Shown here piece by piece: positions 33,288 through 43,416 of a stretch of 64,000 nucleotides of DNA. The notes beneath the pieces are model-generated. The model was not told where the DNA came from, ran no database searches, and saw nothing but the letters and a program-made list of their open reading frames with translations. Numbering within the stretch: position 1 is the stretch's first letter; each line of letters starts with the position of its first letter. Origin of the DNA: Microbacterium sp. W4I4 (GTDB taxonomy: Bacteria; Actinomycetota; Actinomycetes; Actinomycetales; Microbacteriaceae); the NCBI RefSeq assembly GCF_030816235.1, contig NZ_JAUSXT010000001.1:1426001-1490000 (forward strand). The letters are read 5' to 3'. The position numbers were made by a program, and so were the translations under genes.

Positions 33288-33360
33288 CCTGTCAGCCGAA
33301 ACGACGGATGTCGGCTCAAACCGCAGTTCTGAGCCGACATCCGTCGTCTGAGCCGACAGG
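33288..33360. repeat. Palindromic element, TGTCGG/CCGACA type, downstream copy
   Basis: Arms 33288-33318 and 33330-33360 (31 nt each, 27 matches). TGTC[AG]G at 33290 and 33309, CCGACA at 33334 and 33353; both pairs are 19 nt apart. It lies between the convergent DUF559-like gene and glmS and could also act as a bidirectional terminator. Confidence 0.85.
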
Positions 33361-33373
33361 TGTCGGCGGGGAA

Positions 33374-35221
<1,848 letters not shown>

Positions 35222-35228
35222 GGTCTCA

Positions 35229-35234
35229 AGAATA
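35229..35234 (-). promoter_or_regulatory. Putative leaderless -10 box of glmS
   Basis: On the minus strand TATTCT is followed by seven bases and the ATG of glmS. Confidence 0.5.
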
Positions 35235-35272
35235 ATGGGCGTAGTTTGCGAGGACGCCGTACGAACCTGGTT

Positions 35273-35884
35273 TCACCCGCAGGTCGTGGCGGCGGCTCCC
35301 CACGTGAAAGTCTCGGGAGCATCGACCACGACCCCCGAGACCTCCCCGCTGTCGGGCGTGATGCTGCGCACCATGACCTGGTGCGTCAGAAGATCGAGCC
35401 AGCCCGCGGGCTGATCGCTGACCTCGGCCTCTTCGGTCCAGGCGAACCGGCTGCCGGTGCCGATGCGCTGCCCGGGCTCCAACGTTCCCCGGAAATTCGA
35501 GAACCGATTCCCGCGGTACCTGTTCCCCGGGAAGTTCCAGGTGAGCGGAACCAGAGTGCCGAGCGTGAATCGATGGCGGCTCAGGGTGAACGCGTACGGG
35601 ATGTTGCCGACCAGCAGGCTCGTATCGATGTCCAGGAACTCCTGGAGGTTGATGTGCCCGCTGAACGGCACGCTGCCGATGTTCTGCAGCTGGAATCCTG
35701 CGCCGTAGTACGTCGTGTCGTCGAATGCGACGCATCCCGCACGCAACTGCAGTAGAGCGGTCGGTCCGGTCTGGCTCGCGGCTGCGAGCGGCGCGGACGC
35801 CGCGGCTGCGATCACCGGGACCGCCCAGGCCGACGTCCTCATGAGCGTTCGGCGACGGATACCGGTTCCACTGTCTTCGGCCAT
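35273..35884 (-). CDS. Small Tat-exported protein of unknown function
   Basis: A 203-residue secreted protein. It starts with a twin-arginine-type signal: GIRRRTLMRTSAWAVPVIAAAASAPLAAAS. The mature part is beta-rich with no recognised domain (VAFDDTTYYGAGFQLQNIGSVPF; VVVDAPETFTWGAAATTCG) and has two Cys residues. The signal is very like that of the protein at 55341-55898, although the mature parts differ. It is monocistronic, behind glmS, with GGGGGAGG before the ATG. Function unknown. Confidence 0.75.
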   Translation of the reverse strand: MAEDSGTGIRRRTLMRTSAWAVPVIAAAASAPLAAASQTGPTALLQLRAGCVAFDDTTYYGAGFQLQNIGSVPFSGHINLQEFLDIDTSLLVGNIPYAFTLSRHRFTLGTLVPLTWNFPGNRYRGNRFSNFRGTLEPGQRIGTGSRFAWTEEAEVSDQPAGWLDLLTHQVMVRSITPDSGEVSGVVVDAPETFTWGAAATTCG

Positions 35885-36030
35885 GATGCCTCCCCCTGTC
35901 GCGGTGCTTCGAGCCTCGACAGACGAAGCATCGACACACGGCTTCTCACGCTAGGGACGGCTCACTGCCTCCGGAATCACCTGCGGGTGACGCCGAATCA
36001 ACGAACGGTGACAGTTCTGGGGAGACGCGA

Positions 36031-36993
36031 TCAGACCTTGCGCAGCTGCACGCTCTCCACGGCGTGGTCGGCGCCCTTGCGCAGCACGAGCGTCGCGCGG
36101 TGCTTGGTGGGCATCACGTTCTCGACGAGGTTGGGCATGTTGATCTCGTTCCAGTAGCCCAGCGCGGTGGTCACCGCCTCGTCGTCGGTGAGGTGCGCGA
36201 ACACGTTGAAGTACGACGACGGGTTGCTGAACGCGCCCTGTCGCAGGGCGAGGAAGCGGTCGATGTACCAGCGCTCGATGTTGCGGGTGTCGGCATCGAC
36301 GAAGATCGAGAAGTCGAACAGATCGCCGACAGCGACGTCGTTGGGCGCGGGCGGCGGCTGCAGCACGTTCAGCCCCTCGACGATCACGACGTCGGGCCGG
36401 CGGACGACCACGTGCGCGTCGGGGACGATGTCGTACCGCATGTGCGAGTAGAACGGTGCGCGCACCTCGGCAGCGCCGCTCTTCACCTCGGTGAGGAACG
36501 AGATCAGCGCGCGACGATCGTACGATTCCGGGAAGCCCTTGCGATCCATCAGTCCGCGCCGTTCGAGCTCGGCGTTCGGGTACAGGAATCCGTCGGTGGT
36601 CACGAGCTCGACGCGCGGGGTGTCGGGCCAGCGGCTCATCAGCTCGCGCAGCAGACGCGCGATGGTCGACTTGCCGACGGCGACGGATCCCGCGACGCCC
36701 ACGATGAACGGCGTCGTGGAATCGTCTTCCTGCAGGAACTGGCTGGTCGCGGCCCCCAGGCGCCGGATCGACGATGCGTACAGGCTCAGCAGGCGGCTGA
36801 GCGGCATGTACACCTCGCGCACCTCGTCGAGATTGAGTCGGTCGCCGATGCCGCGGATGCCGACGATCTCGGTCTCACTGAGCGGCTGGTCCAGGCCCGC
36901 CGACAGACGCGCCCAGTCGGCGCGGTCGATCTCGCGGTATGGAGACAGCGGCAGGTTGGTGGCGGCGGTCACGGGGTACATCGTATCCGGCAT
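36031..36993 (-). CDS. coaA: Type I pantothenate kinase
   Basis: Catalyses the first step of CoA synthesis, phosphorylation of pantothenate. It contains the P-loop GVAGSVAVGKSTIARLL, TTDGFLYPN, the MDRKGFPESYDRRALISFL block and NIERWYIDRFLALRQGAF. All are type I (CoaA) signatures. The ATG at 36993 gives 320 residues; ATG 36981 is an alternative and a 334-residue form from 37035 is less likely. glmS and coaA often lie beside acpS-alr-tsaEB in this family of bacteria. Confidence 0.95.
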   Translation of the reverse strand: MPDTMYPVTAATNLPLSPYREIDRADWARLSAGLDQPLSETEIVGIRGIGDRLNLDEVREVYMPLSRLLSLYASSIRRLGAATSQFLQEDDSTTPFIVGVAGSVAVGKSTIARLLRELMSRWPDTPRVELVTTDGFLYPNAELERRGLMDRKGFPESYDRRALISFLTEVKSGAAEVRAPFYSHMRYDIVPDAHVVVRRPDVVIVEGLNVLQPPPAPNDVAVGDLFDFSIFVDADTRNIERWYIDRFLALRQGAFSNPSSYFNVFAHLTDDEAVTTALGYWNEINMPNLVENVMPTKHRATLVLRKGADHAVESVQLRKV

Positions 36994-37211
36994 GCGAGAA
37001 ACGGATGCCCTCGCCGTCGCGGCGCAGGAGGTCATAGGCTGTCACCATGCATCGATCTGAGGATCGCGGCCTTCTGGGGAGGCCAGGCAGTGGAATCGAC
37101 GCACCCGTGGCACGAACACGTCGCGAGCGTCGTCTGCTGAGTGCGACCCCCGAACCGCCGCAGCCTGCTCTCATCTCCGACAGTCGGCCGCCGACACCGC
37201 CGGAGACGACC

Positions 37212-37865
37212 ATGGCAGATTCCGAGTTCTCACTGGCGGCGCTGTTCGCGAGCACTCACGAGGACCTGCCGGACGCGCAGCCCAACATCCTCACCGTCTG
37301 CACGGGCAACATCTGCCGGTCACCGCTGGCCGAGACGGTGCTCGCCACCCGGCTGGCAGGCCTCGATCTCCGCGTGCACAGCGCGGGCACGCAGGCGCTC
37401 GTCGGGCACGGGATGCCGTCGGAGGCCCGCGAGCTCGCCGAGCGCAACGGCGTGCCCCTGCAGCGCGCCGCCGGCCACCGCGCCCGCCTGCTGAACGAGC
37501 AGCTCATGGATGACGCCGACCTGGTGCTCACGATGACTGCGCAGCACAGCACGGCGGCCGTGCAGATCTCGCCGCGCCGACTGCATCGCACCTTCACCGT
37601 GCGGGAGTTCGCCCGCCTCGCCGCATCCCTCGATGACGGGGTGCTGCGAAGCATCATCCGCGTCTCCGGAAACCCGCGCACCCGGCTCAACACGCTGGTG
37701 CAGGCCATCGCCGATCAGCGCGGGGTGGCGCCGCGCGCCGGCGGCGACGAGGACGTCATCGATCCGTATCGTCAGTCGACCGAGGTCTACGAGCAGTCGG
37801 CGTCCCAGATGCTGCCTCCGCTCGCGCAGGTGGAGCGCGTCGTGTGCCTGGCCCTGCAGCACTGA
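37212..37865 (+). CDS. Low-molecular-weight protein-tyrosine phosphatase
   Basis: A 217-residue phosphatase. The P-loop CTGNICRS (Cys30 to Arg36, CX5R) and the VHSAGTQAL block are typical. A DP pair lies near the C-terminus (DEDVIDPYRQ), where the family keeps its general-acid Asp. In polysaccharide loci such enzymes (Wzb type) dephosphorylate the BY-kinase, and one is encoded 1.4 kb away here. The ATG at 37212 has a GGAGA ribosome site. An in-frame ATG at 37047, six bases after TAGGCT, would add 55 low-complexity residues. The 3' end overlaps a convergent PqqD-like gene by 79 bp. Confidence 0.9.
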   Translation: MADSEFSLAALFASTHEDLPDAQPNILTVCTGNICRSPLAETVLATRLAGLDLRVHSAGTQALVGHGMPSEARELAERNGVPLQRAAGHRARLLNEQLMDDADLVLTMTAQHSTAAVQISPRRLHRTFTVREFARLAASLDDGVLRSIIRVSGNPRTRLNTLVQAIADQRGVAPRAGGDEDVIDPYRQSTEVYEQSASQMLPPLAQVERVVCLALQH

Positions 37866-38197
37866 CCGGACCAGACCTCGGCTCCCGCCGGTTCGCTCTG
37901 CACGAGCAGGTTCCGTGCGAGGAGATCCTCGATCAGCCGCTCGACGTCGGCGCGGATGAGTGTCCGATCGCCGTCGAACGTGTCGTAGAGCTCCTGCAGC
38001 AGAGCTTCCAGGGTGATCTCCTCGGCCTCGGCGATCTGCTCCCAGACGGCGGCGGCGGTGTTCTCCAGCGCGAACGGGGTGGCGGCGGGGTCGACGAGAT
38101 CGAGTGCGACCACGCGGGCGGCATCCGACGTCCACGCGACATCCGCACCGATCCGCAGCGTGTGATCCGCAGCACCGCTGCCCTCGGCGGAGCTCAT
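37787..38197 (-). CDS. PqqD-family protein
   Basis: A 136-residue protein. Residues ~10-100 have the PqqD winged-helix pattern (VAWTSDAARVVALDLVDPAATPFALENTAAAVWEQIAEAEEITLEALLQELYDTFDGDRTLIRADVERLIEDLLARNLLV). PqqD proteins bind leader peptides for modifying enzymes. No PQQ pathway genes are near. The last 28 residues are Cys-rich (GQCCRARHTTRSTC...DADC) and lie in the overlap with the phosphatase gene. It overlaps the HprK-like kinase gene by 4 bp and is last in the BY-kinase operon. Confidence 0.82.
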   Translation of the reverse strand: MSSAEGSGAADHTLRIGADVAWTSDAARVVALDLVDPAATPFALENTAAAVWEQIAEAEEITLEALLQELYDTFDGDRTLIRADVERLIEDLLARNLLVQSEPAGAEVWSGQCCRARHTTRSTCASGGSIWDADCS

Positions 38198-39273
38198 GAC
38201 GCGTCTCCGCGCCGGCCCAGCAGGTCTGCCGCGATCAGCTCGTCGAGAGCGTCGGCGACGATGTCGCGGGCCTGTCCCTCGGGCGGCGCACCGAACTGCG
38301 CTTCGACGACGGAGACGATGCCGTCGAGATCGTGCCCGGCGCGAGCGGCGAGCCAGATCGTCGGCGCGATGCCGTCGAGCACCTGCACCTGCGCCCCCGC
38401 CATGACCACGGCGTACCCGTCGGTCAGGATGGCGTCCTGCACGTCGTCCGAGTGGAACGGCCCGGACTGCACGGCATCCTCCACCGGGTCCCAGGTCGAC
38501 GCCGTGGACGGCGCATCCAGCAGCGCCGGCAGCAGCGCGGGCACCGTGGACGCGTCGGGATAGCGCAGGATGCGCACCCCACCGACCGCGTCGGCGAGTT
38601 CGGCGATCGCCTGCAGCGGCCGCTCGTGGTCGCGCAGGTAGCTCATCTGCGGCACGAGTTCGGGCAGTGCCGCAGCAAGGGAGATCGGTTCGAACCGCGG
38701 GGCGTCCAATGACGCGTCGCGATCGAGCAGCGCGAGCGCGTGCAGCGTCAGCGGCACGGCGGGCAGGTCGCGCAGCCCGGCGTCGACGGGCGCCACCTGC
38801 TGCTTCGGTGCGCCCTCGCGGACCACGGAGAGCGGCTTGCGGTACGCGTGCACCGAACGGTCCGGCTCGACGGCGATCGTCTCGTCGGAGACATAGCCGA
38901 ATCGGGCTCCCAGCATCCGGCTCAGTGTCGTCTTGCCGCGGCCCGACGGTCCGACGAATGCCGCGACGCGTCCGCGCTCGTCGGCGACCCCGGCCGCATG
39001 GAACATGAGCGAGCGCCCGCGCAGCGCGTCCAGGGCGATGAGTGTCACCTCGACGGTGAGGCGCTCCATCGCTGCGGCGAAGTCGTCGCCTGCGCGCAGA
39101 GTGCAGCTGCGCTCGGCATCCGCACCGAAGTCATCCGCTCCAAAGCTGCCGGATCCGCTCAGTGCTCCGGACCAGGCCGCCACGGCCTCCGCGCGCTGGG
39201 CCTCGTCGAGGTCGTCGGCGAACTCGATCCGCACACGCAGCCCGAGCGCATCGACGTCGAAGGACTCCGTCAC
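38194..39273 (-). CDS. HPr kinase-related P-loop protein
   Basis: A 359-residue protein. The Walker A GPSGRGKTTLSRM lies at residues ~108-120, followed by YVSDETIAVEPDRSVHAYRKPLSVV, the pattern of HprK-related kinases associated with PqqD proteins. It lacks the PTS context of true HPr kinases, so its substrate is unknown. It sits between the BY-kinase and the PqqD gene, overlapping both by 4 bp. Kinase activity is inferred from the P-loop and family resemblance. Confidence 0.82.
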   Translation of the reverse strand: MTESFDVDALGLRVRIEFADDLDEAQRAEAVAAWSGALSGSGSFGADDFGADAERSCTLRAGDDFAAAMERLTVEVTLIALDALRGRSLMFHAAGVADERGRVAAFVGPSGRGKTTLSRMLGARFGYVSDETIAVEPDRSVHAYRKPLSVVREGAPKQQVAPVDAGLRDLPAVPLTLHALALLDRDASLDAPRFEPISLAAALPELVPQMSYLRDHERPLQAIAELADAVGGVRILRYPDASTVPALLPALLDAPSTASTWDPVEDAVQSGPFHSDDVQDAILTDGYAVVMAGAQVQVLDGIAPTIWLAARAGHDLDGIVSVVEAQFGAPPEGQARDIVADALDELIAADLLGRRGDAS

Positions 39274-40772
39274 GACGCTCGGTGCGTGCTGCGCCGCGGC
39301 CCCGGCTCCGACACGGAGTCCGTGGGCAGTGCGTCCAGCACAGGTGCGAACTCGGTGGCCTCGTCCTCTTCCTCCTCGGCGCGGTAGTAGTCGCCGTGGT
39401 ACTGGTAACCGTAATAGGCCGCGCCGCTGCCTCGACGCGGCACACGGTTCAGCACGATTCCCAGCGCGCGGGCGCCCGCACGGTCCAGGTTGCCGAGCGC
39501 CTTGCCGAGCACCTCGAAGGTCGTCTTGCCGACGGATGCCACGATGATGGCGCCGTCGGTGTGATGCGCGAGCACGGCGGCGTCGGTCACCGGCACCAGC
39601 GGCGGGGCGTCGACGATCACGATGGCCTCCTTCGCGATCGCAGTCAGAAGCTCCTTCATGCGCGCGGAGCCGAGCACCTCGCTGGGGTTCGGTGGGATCT
39701 TGCCCGCGCCGATCACCAGCAGTCGGCCGCTCTTGCCGACCCGGTGCGCCACGTCGGCGAGCTCCGCGCGTCCTGCCAGGACGTCGGAGAGTCCGGCACC
39801 CTTGGGAAGACCGAAGATCGTATCGATCATGGGCCTGCGCAGGTCGCCGTCGATGAGCGCGACCTTCTGCCCGCCCGACGCGAGGGTGATGGCGAGGTTC
39901 GAGGCGGTGGTCGACTTGCCGTCGCCGGGCAGGGGGCTCGTGACGACCATCACCCGCGGCGGATTGTCGACATCCATGAACTGGATGTTGGTGCGCAGCT
40001 CGCGCATGGCCTCGGCGATGGAGAAGAGGTGAGCGTTGGCGCTGGCCATCGAATTGCCCCCGTCGAACGGGACGAGGCGGTTCTCCTGGGTGAACGTCTT
40101 CTCCTCGGGGATCGTGCCGACGACGGCGACCCCGGTCTCCCGCTCGACGGATTCGACGGAGCGGATGCGACGGTCGAGCGTGTAGCGCAGCAGGGCGTAC
40201 CCGAACGCGATCGCGATGCCGAGCAGCGCGCCGATGGCGAGCGCGAGCCGCGTGTTCGGGGAAGAGGGCGACTGCGGCAGTCGCGCGGAGTCGATGGGGG
40301 CCAGATACACGGCGCCCGTGGTGTCGGCGTCCTTGCCCTCGAGCAGGTTCACCTCGGCAGCCATGCCGCGCACCCAGGCCTCGGCCAGGTCCCGGGCGTG
40401 CTCAGGCGAGTCGGCGTTGGCCGTCACCTTCAGCGAGACCGTGTCGAGGGGGTTGGTGACGGCGACCTGCGTGACCAGACTCTCCGGGGTCGTGTCGAGC
40501 TGCAGTTCGTCGATCACGCGTTCGGCGACCAACCGCGACTGGCCCAGGTTCACGAACGTCTTCACGCTCGACGCGGCGAGCTGGTTGCCGAGCACCTTGG
40601 CTCCTGCGTCATCGCTGGCCTGCCTGGACTGCACGATCGCGGTCGCGTCGGCGGTGTAGACCCGCGGCTGCAGCACCGTCCATCCGAACGCGATCATCAC
40701 CGCGGCGACGATGATCACTACCATGCCGAGCCAATGCGCGCGGAAGATACGCAGATAATGGCGCAGATCCAT
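39270..40772 (-). CDS. Wzz-type chain-length regulator fused to BY-kinase
   Basis: A 500-residue membrane protein. The Wzz domain has membrane segments near residues 15-35 (AHWLGMVVIIVAAVMIAFGW) and 180-200. The cytoplasmic kinase has Walker A SPLPGDGKSTTASNL, Walker A' VALIDGDLRRP and Walker B IVIVDAPP. A Tyr cluster (AAYYGYQYHGDYYRAEEEE) near residue 460 is the usual autophosphorylation site. It controls polysaccharide length and export. The ATG at 40772 follows CAGAGGGCG; the longer frame through lepB is spurious. It is divergent from lepB. Confidence 0.95.
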   Translation of the reverse strand: MDLRHYLRIFRAHWLGMVVIIVAAVMIAFGWTVLQPRVYTADATAIVQSRQASDDAGAKVLGNQLAASSVKTFVNLGQSRLVAERVIDELQLDTTPESLVTQVAVTNPLDTVSLKVTANADSPEHARDLAEAWVRGMAAEVNLLEGKDADTTGAVYLAPIDSARLPQSPSSPNTRLALAIGALLGIAIAFGYALLRYTLDRRIRSVESVERETGVAVVGTIPEEKTFTQENRLVPFDGGNSMASANAHLFSIAEAMRELRTNIQFMDVDNPPRVMVVTSPLPGDGKSTTASNLAITLASGGQKVALIDGDLRRPMIDTIFGLPKGAGLSDVLAGRAELADVAHRVGKSGRLLVIGAGKIPPNPSEVLGSARMKELLTAIAKEAIVIVDAPPLVPVTDAAVLAHHTDGAIIVASVGKTTFEVLGKALGNLDRAGARALGIVLNRVPRRGSGAAYYGYQYHGDYYRAEEEEDEATEFAPVLDALPTDSVSEPGPRRSTHRAS

Positions 40773-40801
40773 TGAATCGCCCTCTGATTCCCGGGGCGAC
40801 G

Positions 40802-40908
40802 CCCACTCTCGTGGCCCCGTATCGATATTCCACGAACTTACTACAGCATCCGATTCCGGCCCGGCCGGGCCGATAGTGTGGCACTCGCCGGAACAGCACG
40901 AGAGTGGG
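40802..40908. promoter_or_regulatory. Inverted pair of 12-bp sites between BY-kinase and lepB
   Basis: CCCACTCTCGTG (40802-40813) and its exact complement CACGAGAGTGGG (40897-40908) face each other in the leaders of the two divergent genes. The right copy overlaps the lepB ribosome binding site. Two identical sites could bind one regulator of both transcripts, at DNA or RNA level. Confidence 0.55.
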
Positions 40909-40916
40909 GAGTACGC

Positions 40917-41627
40917 GTGAGCGCTGAGACAGCGGATGCCGCACCGCAGCGTTCCCGTCTGCGTCGCGTCACCGGCAGCGCGGGGTTCCAGTTCGTGCTC
41001 GCGTTCGTCGTGGTCGGGCTGCTCCTCTCCTTCGTCGCCAAGCCGTACTGGGTGCCGTCGGGGTCGATGGAGCAGACCCTGGAGCCCGGTGACCGCGTGC
41101 TGGTGAACCGGCTCGCGTACCTCGGCGCGCAGCCCGCCACGGGCGATGTGGTCGTGTTCGACGGCGATGAGACCTGGGGTGAGACCGGTGCGGCCGACGA
41201 CGGCCCGGTGAAGGCCGCGCTGCGCTGGCTGGGCGAGGTCACCGGCTTCGGCCCCTCTGGCGCGCACACACTGATCAAGAGGGTGATCGCCGGGCCCGGC
41301 CAGACGGTGTCGTGCTGCTCCGCCGACGGGCGGATGCTGGTGGACGGCGTCCCCCTCGACGAGCCGTACCTCTTCGAGGATTTTCCCTTCAGTGACGTGC
41401 AGAACTGCGGCACGACGCCGGCATCCGCACGCTGCTTCACCGAGATCACGGTTCCCGAGGACTCCTATCTGGTGCTGGGCGACCACCGTTCGGCATCCGC
41501 CGACTCGGCCGTGCGATGCCGCATCCCGGAGGCGTCCTCGGACTGCTGGCGGTGGGCGAAGCGCAGCGACATCGTCGGCAAGGCCGTCGTGATCCTGTGG
41601 CCGATCTCGCGCTGGAGCGGGCTCTGA
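40917..41627 (+). CDS. lepB: Type I signal peptidase
   Basis: A 236-residue membrane peptidase. One N-terminal membrane segment (FQFVLAFVVVGLLLSFVA) precedes the catalytic serine motif VPSGSMEQTL (Ser50). The catalytic lysine lies in LIKRVIAGPGQTV near residue 121, and YLVLGDHRSASADSAVR is the conserved box E. It removes signal peptides outside the membrane. The GTG at 40917 follows GGGGAG. It is divergent from the BY-kinase operon. Confidence 0.95.
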   Translation: MSAETADAAPQRSRLRRVTGSAGFQFVLAFVVVGLLLSFVAKPYWVPSGSMEQTLEPGDRVLVNRLAYLGAQPATGDVVVFDGDETWGETGAADDGPVKAALRWLGEVTGFGPSGAHTLIKRVIAGPGQTVSCCSADGRMLVDGVPLDEPYLFEDFPFSDVQNCGTTPASARCFTEITVPEDSYLVLGDHRSASADSAVRCRIPEASSDCWRWAKRSDIVGKAVVILWPISRWSGL

Positions 41628-41672
41628 CCGGTCGGGTCTGACACAGCCCTATCGCGACGCGCCCGAGCGGGT

Positions 41673-41798
41673 TAGACTCAGCGCGGGACTTCGCCATCCG
41701 GCGAAGAGAGAAGTGTGCCGCCGTGTGGGACGGGGGTGCACGACGTTTCTGCTGGGGCAGAGACGATGCGGTAACTGCTGATCCTCTGGGGAGGGGTT
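41673..41798 (+). promoter_or_regulatory. Promoter and structured ~110-nt leader of the sugar transferase gene
   Basis: A TAGACT -10 box (41673-41678) precedes a long untranslated leader. It contains the hairpin TTCGCC-ATCC-GGCGAA (41690-41705) and the hairpin CGTTTCTGC-TGGG-GCAGAGACG (41744-41765). GGGGAGGGG lies before the GTG at 41799. No known riboswitch consensus was recognised. Confidence 0.5.
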
Positions 41799-43370
41799 GT
41801 GGCACTATCTGGGGACCTTGCTCTGCCTGGGCGGCACAGCAAGACGATTCGACGTCTGCGTACGGTTGCGGTCGACGGTGTGACCGTCGAGCCTGCGACA
41901 ACCGATCGCAGGATTGCGACTGAGGTCGCGCCCGCTGCTGACCCGCGCGCGGCACGCTGGCAGCCGTCGTATGCACGCCGGCTCGCGGTGACCGACACGG
42001 CCATCGTCGTCGCCGCTGTGCTCGGCGCGCAGCTGCTGCGCTTCGGCCAGACCGGCGCCGATCTGCAGATCTCGGGCCTCTCGGGCGCCGACTTCGGCGT
42101 CGCCTACACGACCGTCTCGCTGATGGTCGTCGCCGCGTGGCTGCTCGGGCTGCGCATGCGAGGCACGCGCGCGGCGCAGAACATCGGCGGAGGCTGGGAC
42201 GAGTATCGGATGGTGGCGGATGCCAGCATCCGCGTCTTCGGATTGCTGGCGATCGCCGCATTCCTGCTGCACATCGATGTCGCTCGCGGGTACCTGCTGG
42301 TCGCGATGCCGGCCGGCATCGTCATGCTCGTCGCCAGCCGCTGGGCCTGGCGCCAGTGGCTCGGCCGGCAGCGCACGCAGGGCCGGTACCTGGCGCGCAC
42401 GGTGCTCGTCGGCGAGTATGCGAAGTCGCTGCACATCGCTCGCGAACTGATGCGCGATCGCGCTGGGGGGATGGTCGTCACCGGCGCCATCACCGAGCGG
42501 TCGGACGGGATGCTGACCACGGGGGTGCCGCTGATCGGGAACCTCGACGACGTGATCGGCGGTGTCGAGTTCGCGGGGGCGGACACCGTGGTCTACTGCG
42601 GCTCCGACCTGATCTCCCCCGCCAAGCTGCGCCAGTTCAGCTGGGATCTGCAGTCGCGCAACGTCGACCTGGTGGTCGCGGCCGCGCTGACCGATGTGGC
42701 CGGTCCTCGCATCCACACCCGTCCGATCGCGGGGCTCTCACTCATCCACGTCGATTCCGCCGAATTCACCGGCGCGCGGTACGTGACCAAGCGTGCGTTC
42801 GACATCGTGGTCGCCTCGCTGGGTCTTGCGCTGCTCAGCCCGGTGCTGCTGGTACTGGCGACGATGGTGCGCACCGACGGCGGCCCGGCGCTGTTCCGTC
42901 AGCATCGCGTGGGCCTGGACGGGCGGCAGTTCCGCATGTTCAAGTTCCGTTCGATGGTCGTCGACGCCGAGGACAGGCTTCCTGAGCTGCTGGCAGGCTC
43001 CGACGGCAGCGGTCTGCTGTTCAAGATGCGTGAGGATCCCCGAGTCACTCGACTCGGGCGCATCCTTCGCCGGACGAGCCTGGACGAACTGCCGCAGTTG
43101 CTCAATGTGCTCCGTGGCGAGATGTCGCTGGTCGGACCGCGCCCGCCGCTGCTCAGCGAGGTGGAGGCGTACGAGAGGTCGGCTCAGCGCCGCCTGCTCG
43201 TGAAGCCGGGCATCACGGGTCTGTGGCAGGTCAGCGGCCGCTCGAACCTGTCCTGGGAAGACAGCCTGCGCCTGGATCTCTACTACGTGGAGAACTGGTC
43301 GCTGGCGAACGACCTGGTGATCATCTGGCGCACACTGCGCGCGGTGGTGCAGCGCCAGGGCGCGTACTGA
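41799..43370 (+). CDS. Polyprenyl-phosphate sugar transferase initiating polysaccharide synthesis
   Basis: A 523-residue membrane enzyme of the WbaP/WcaJ group. It has about four N-terminal membrane segments and a CoA-binding-like middle (ARTVLVGEYAKSLHIARELM). The bacterial sugar transferase domain starts near residue 325: KRAFDIVVASLGLALLSPVLLV, FRQHRVGLDGRQFRMFKFRSMVVDAE, RRTSLDELPQLLNVLRGEMSLVGPRPPL, KPGITGLWQVSGRS. It moves a sugar-1-phosphate onto undecaprenyl phosphate. The start is GTG 41799. Confidence 0.94.
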   Translation: MALSGDLALPGRHSKTIRRLRTVAVDGVTVEPATTDRRIATEVAPAADPRAARWQPSYARRLAVTDTAIVVAAVLGAQLLRFGQTGADLQISGLSGADFGVAYTTVSLMVVAAWLLGLRMRGTRAAQNIGGGWDEYRMVADASIRVFGLLAIAAFLLHIDVARGYLLVAMPAGIVMLVASRWAWRQWLGRQRTQGRYLARTVLVGEYAKSLHIARELMRDRAGGMVVTGAITERSDGMLTTGVPLIGNLDDVIGGVEFAGADTVVYCGSDLISPAKLRQFSWDLQSRNVDLVVAAALTDVAGPRIHTRPIAGLSLIHVDSAEFTGARYVTKRAFDIVVASLGLALLSPVLLVLATMVRTDGGPALFRQHRVGLDGRQFRMFKFRSMVVDAEDRLPELLAGSDGSGLLFKMREDPRVTRLGRILRRTSLDELPQLLNVLRGEMSLVGPRPPLLSEVEAYERSAQRRLLVKPGITGLWQVSGRSNLSWEDSLRLDLYYVENWSLANDLVIIWRTLRAVVQRQGAY

Positions 43371-43416
43371 CCCGCTCACATCATTCGCCCTGCACGGTGA
43401 ATCTACGATGGGATCC

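Noticed and set aside
32263..33360. CRISPR array
   Set aside because: Repeats are inverted pairs with 19-nt spacing and no unique spacers; no cas gene is present.
35222..35272. glmS ribozyme or riboswitch
   Set aside because: The -10 box is seven bases from the glmS start, leaving no leader that could hold the ribozyme.
38194..39273. True HPr kinase/phosphorylase of carbon catabolite control
   Set aside because: No HPr or PTS gene is near and the context is a BY-kinase and PqqD operon, so only an HprK-related kinase is claimed.
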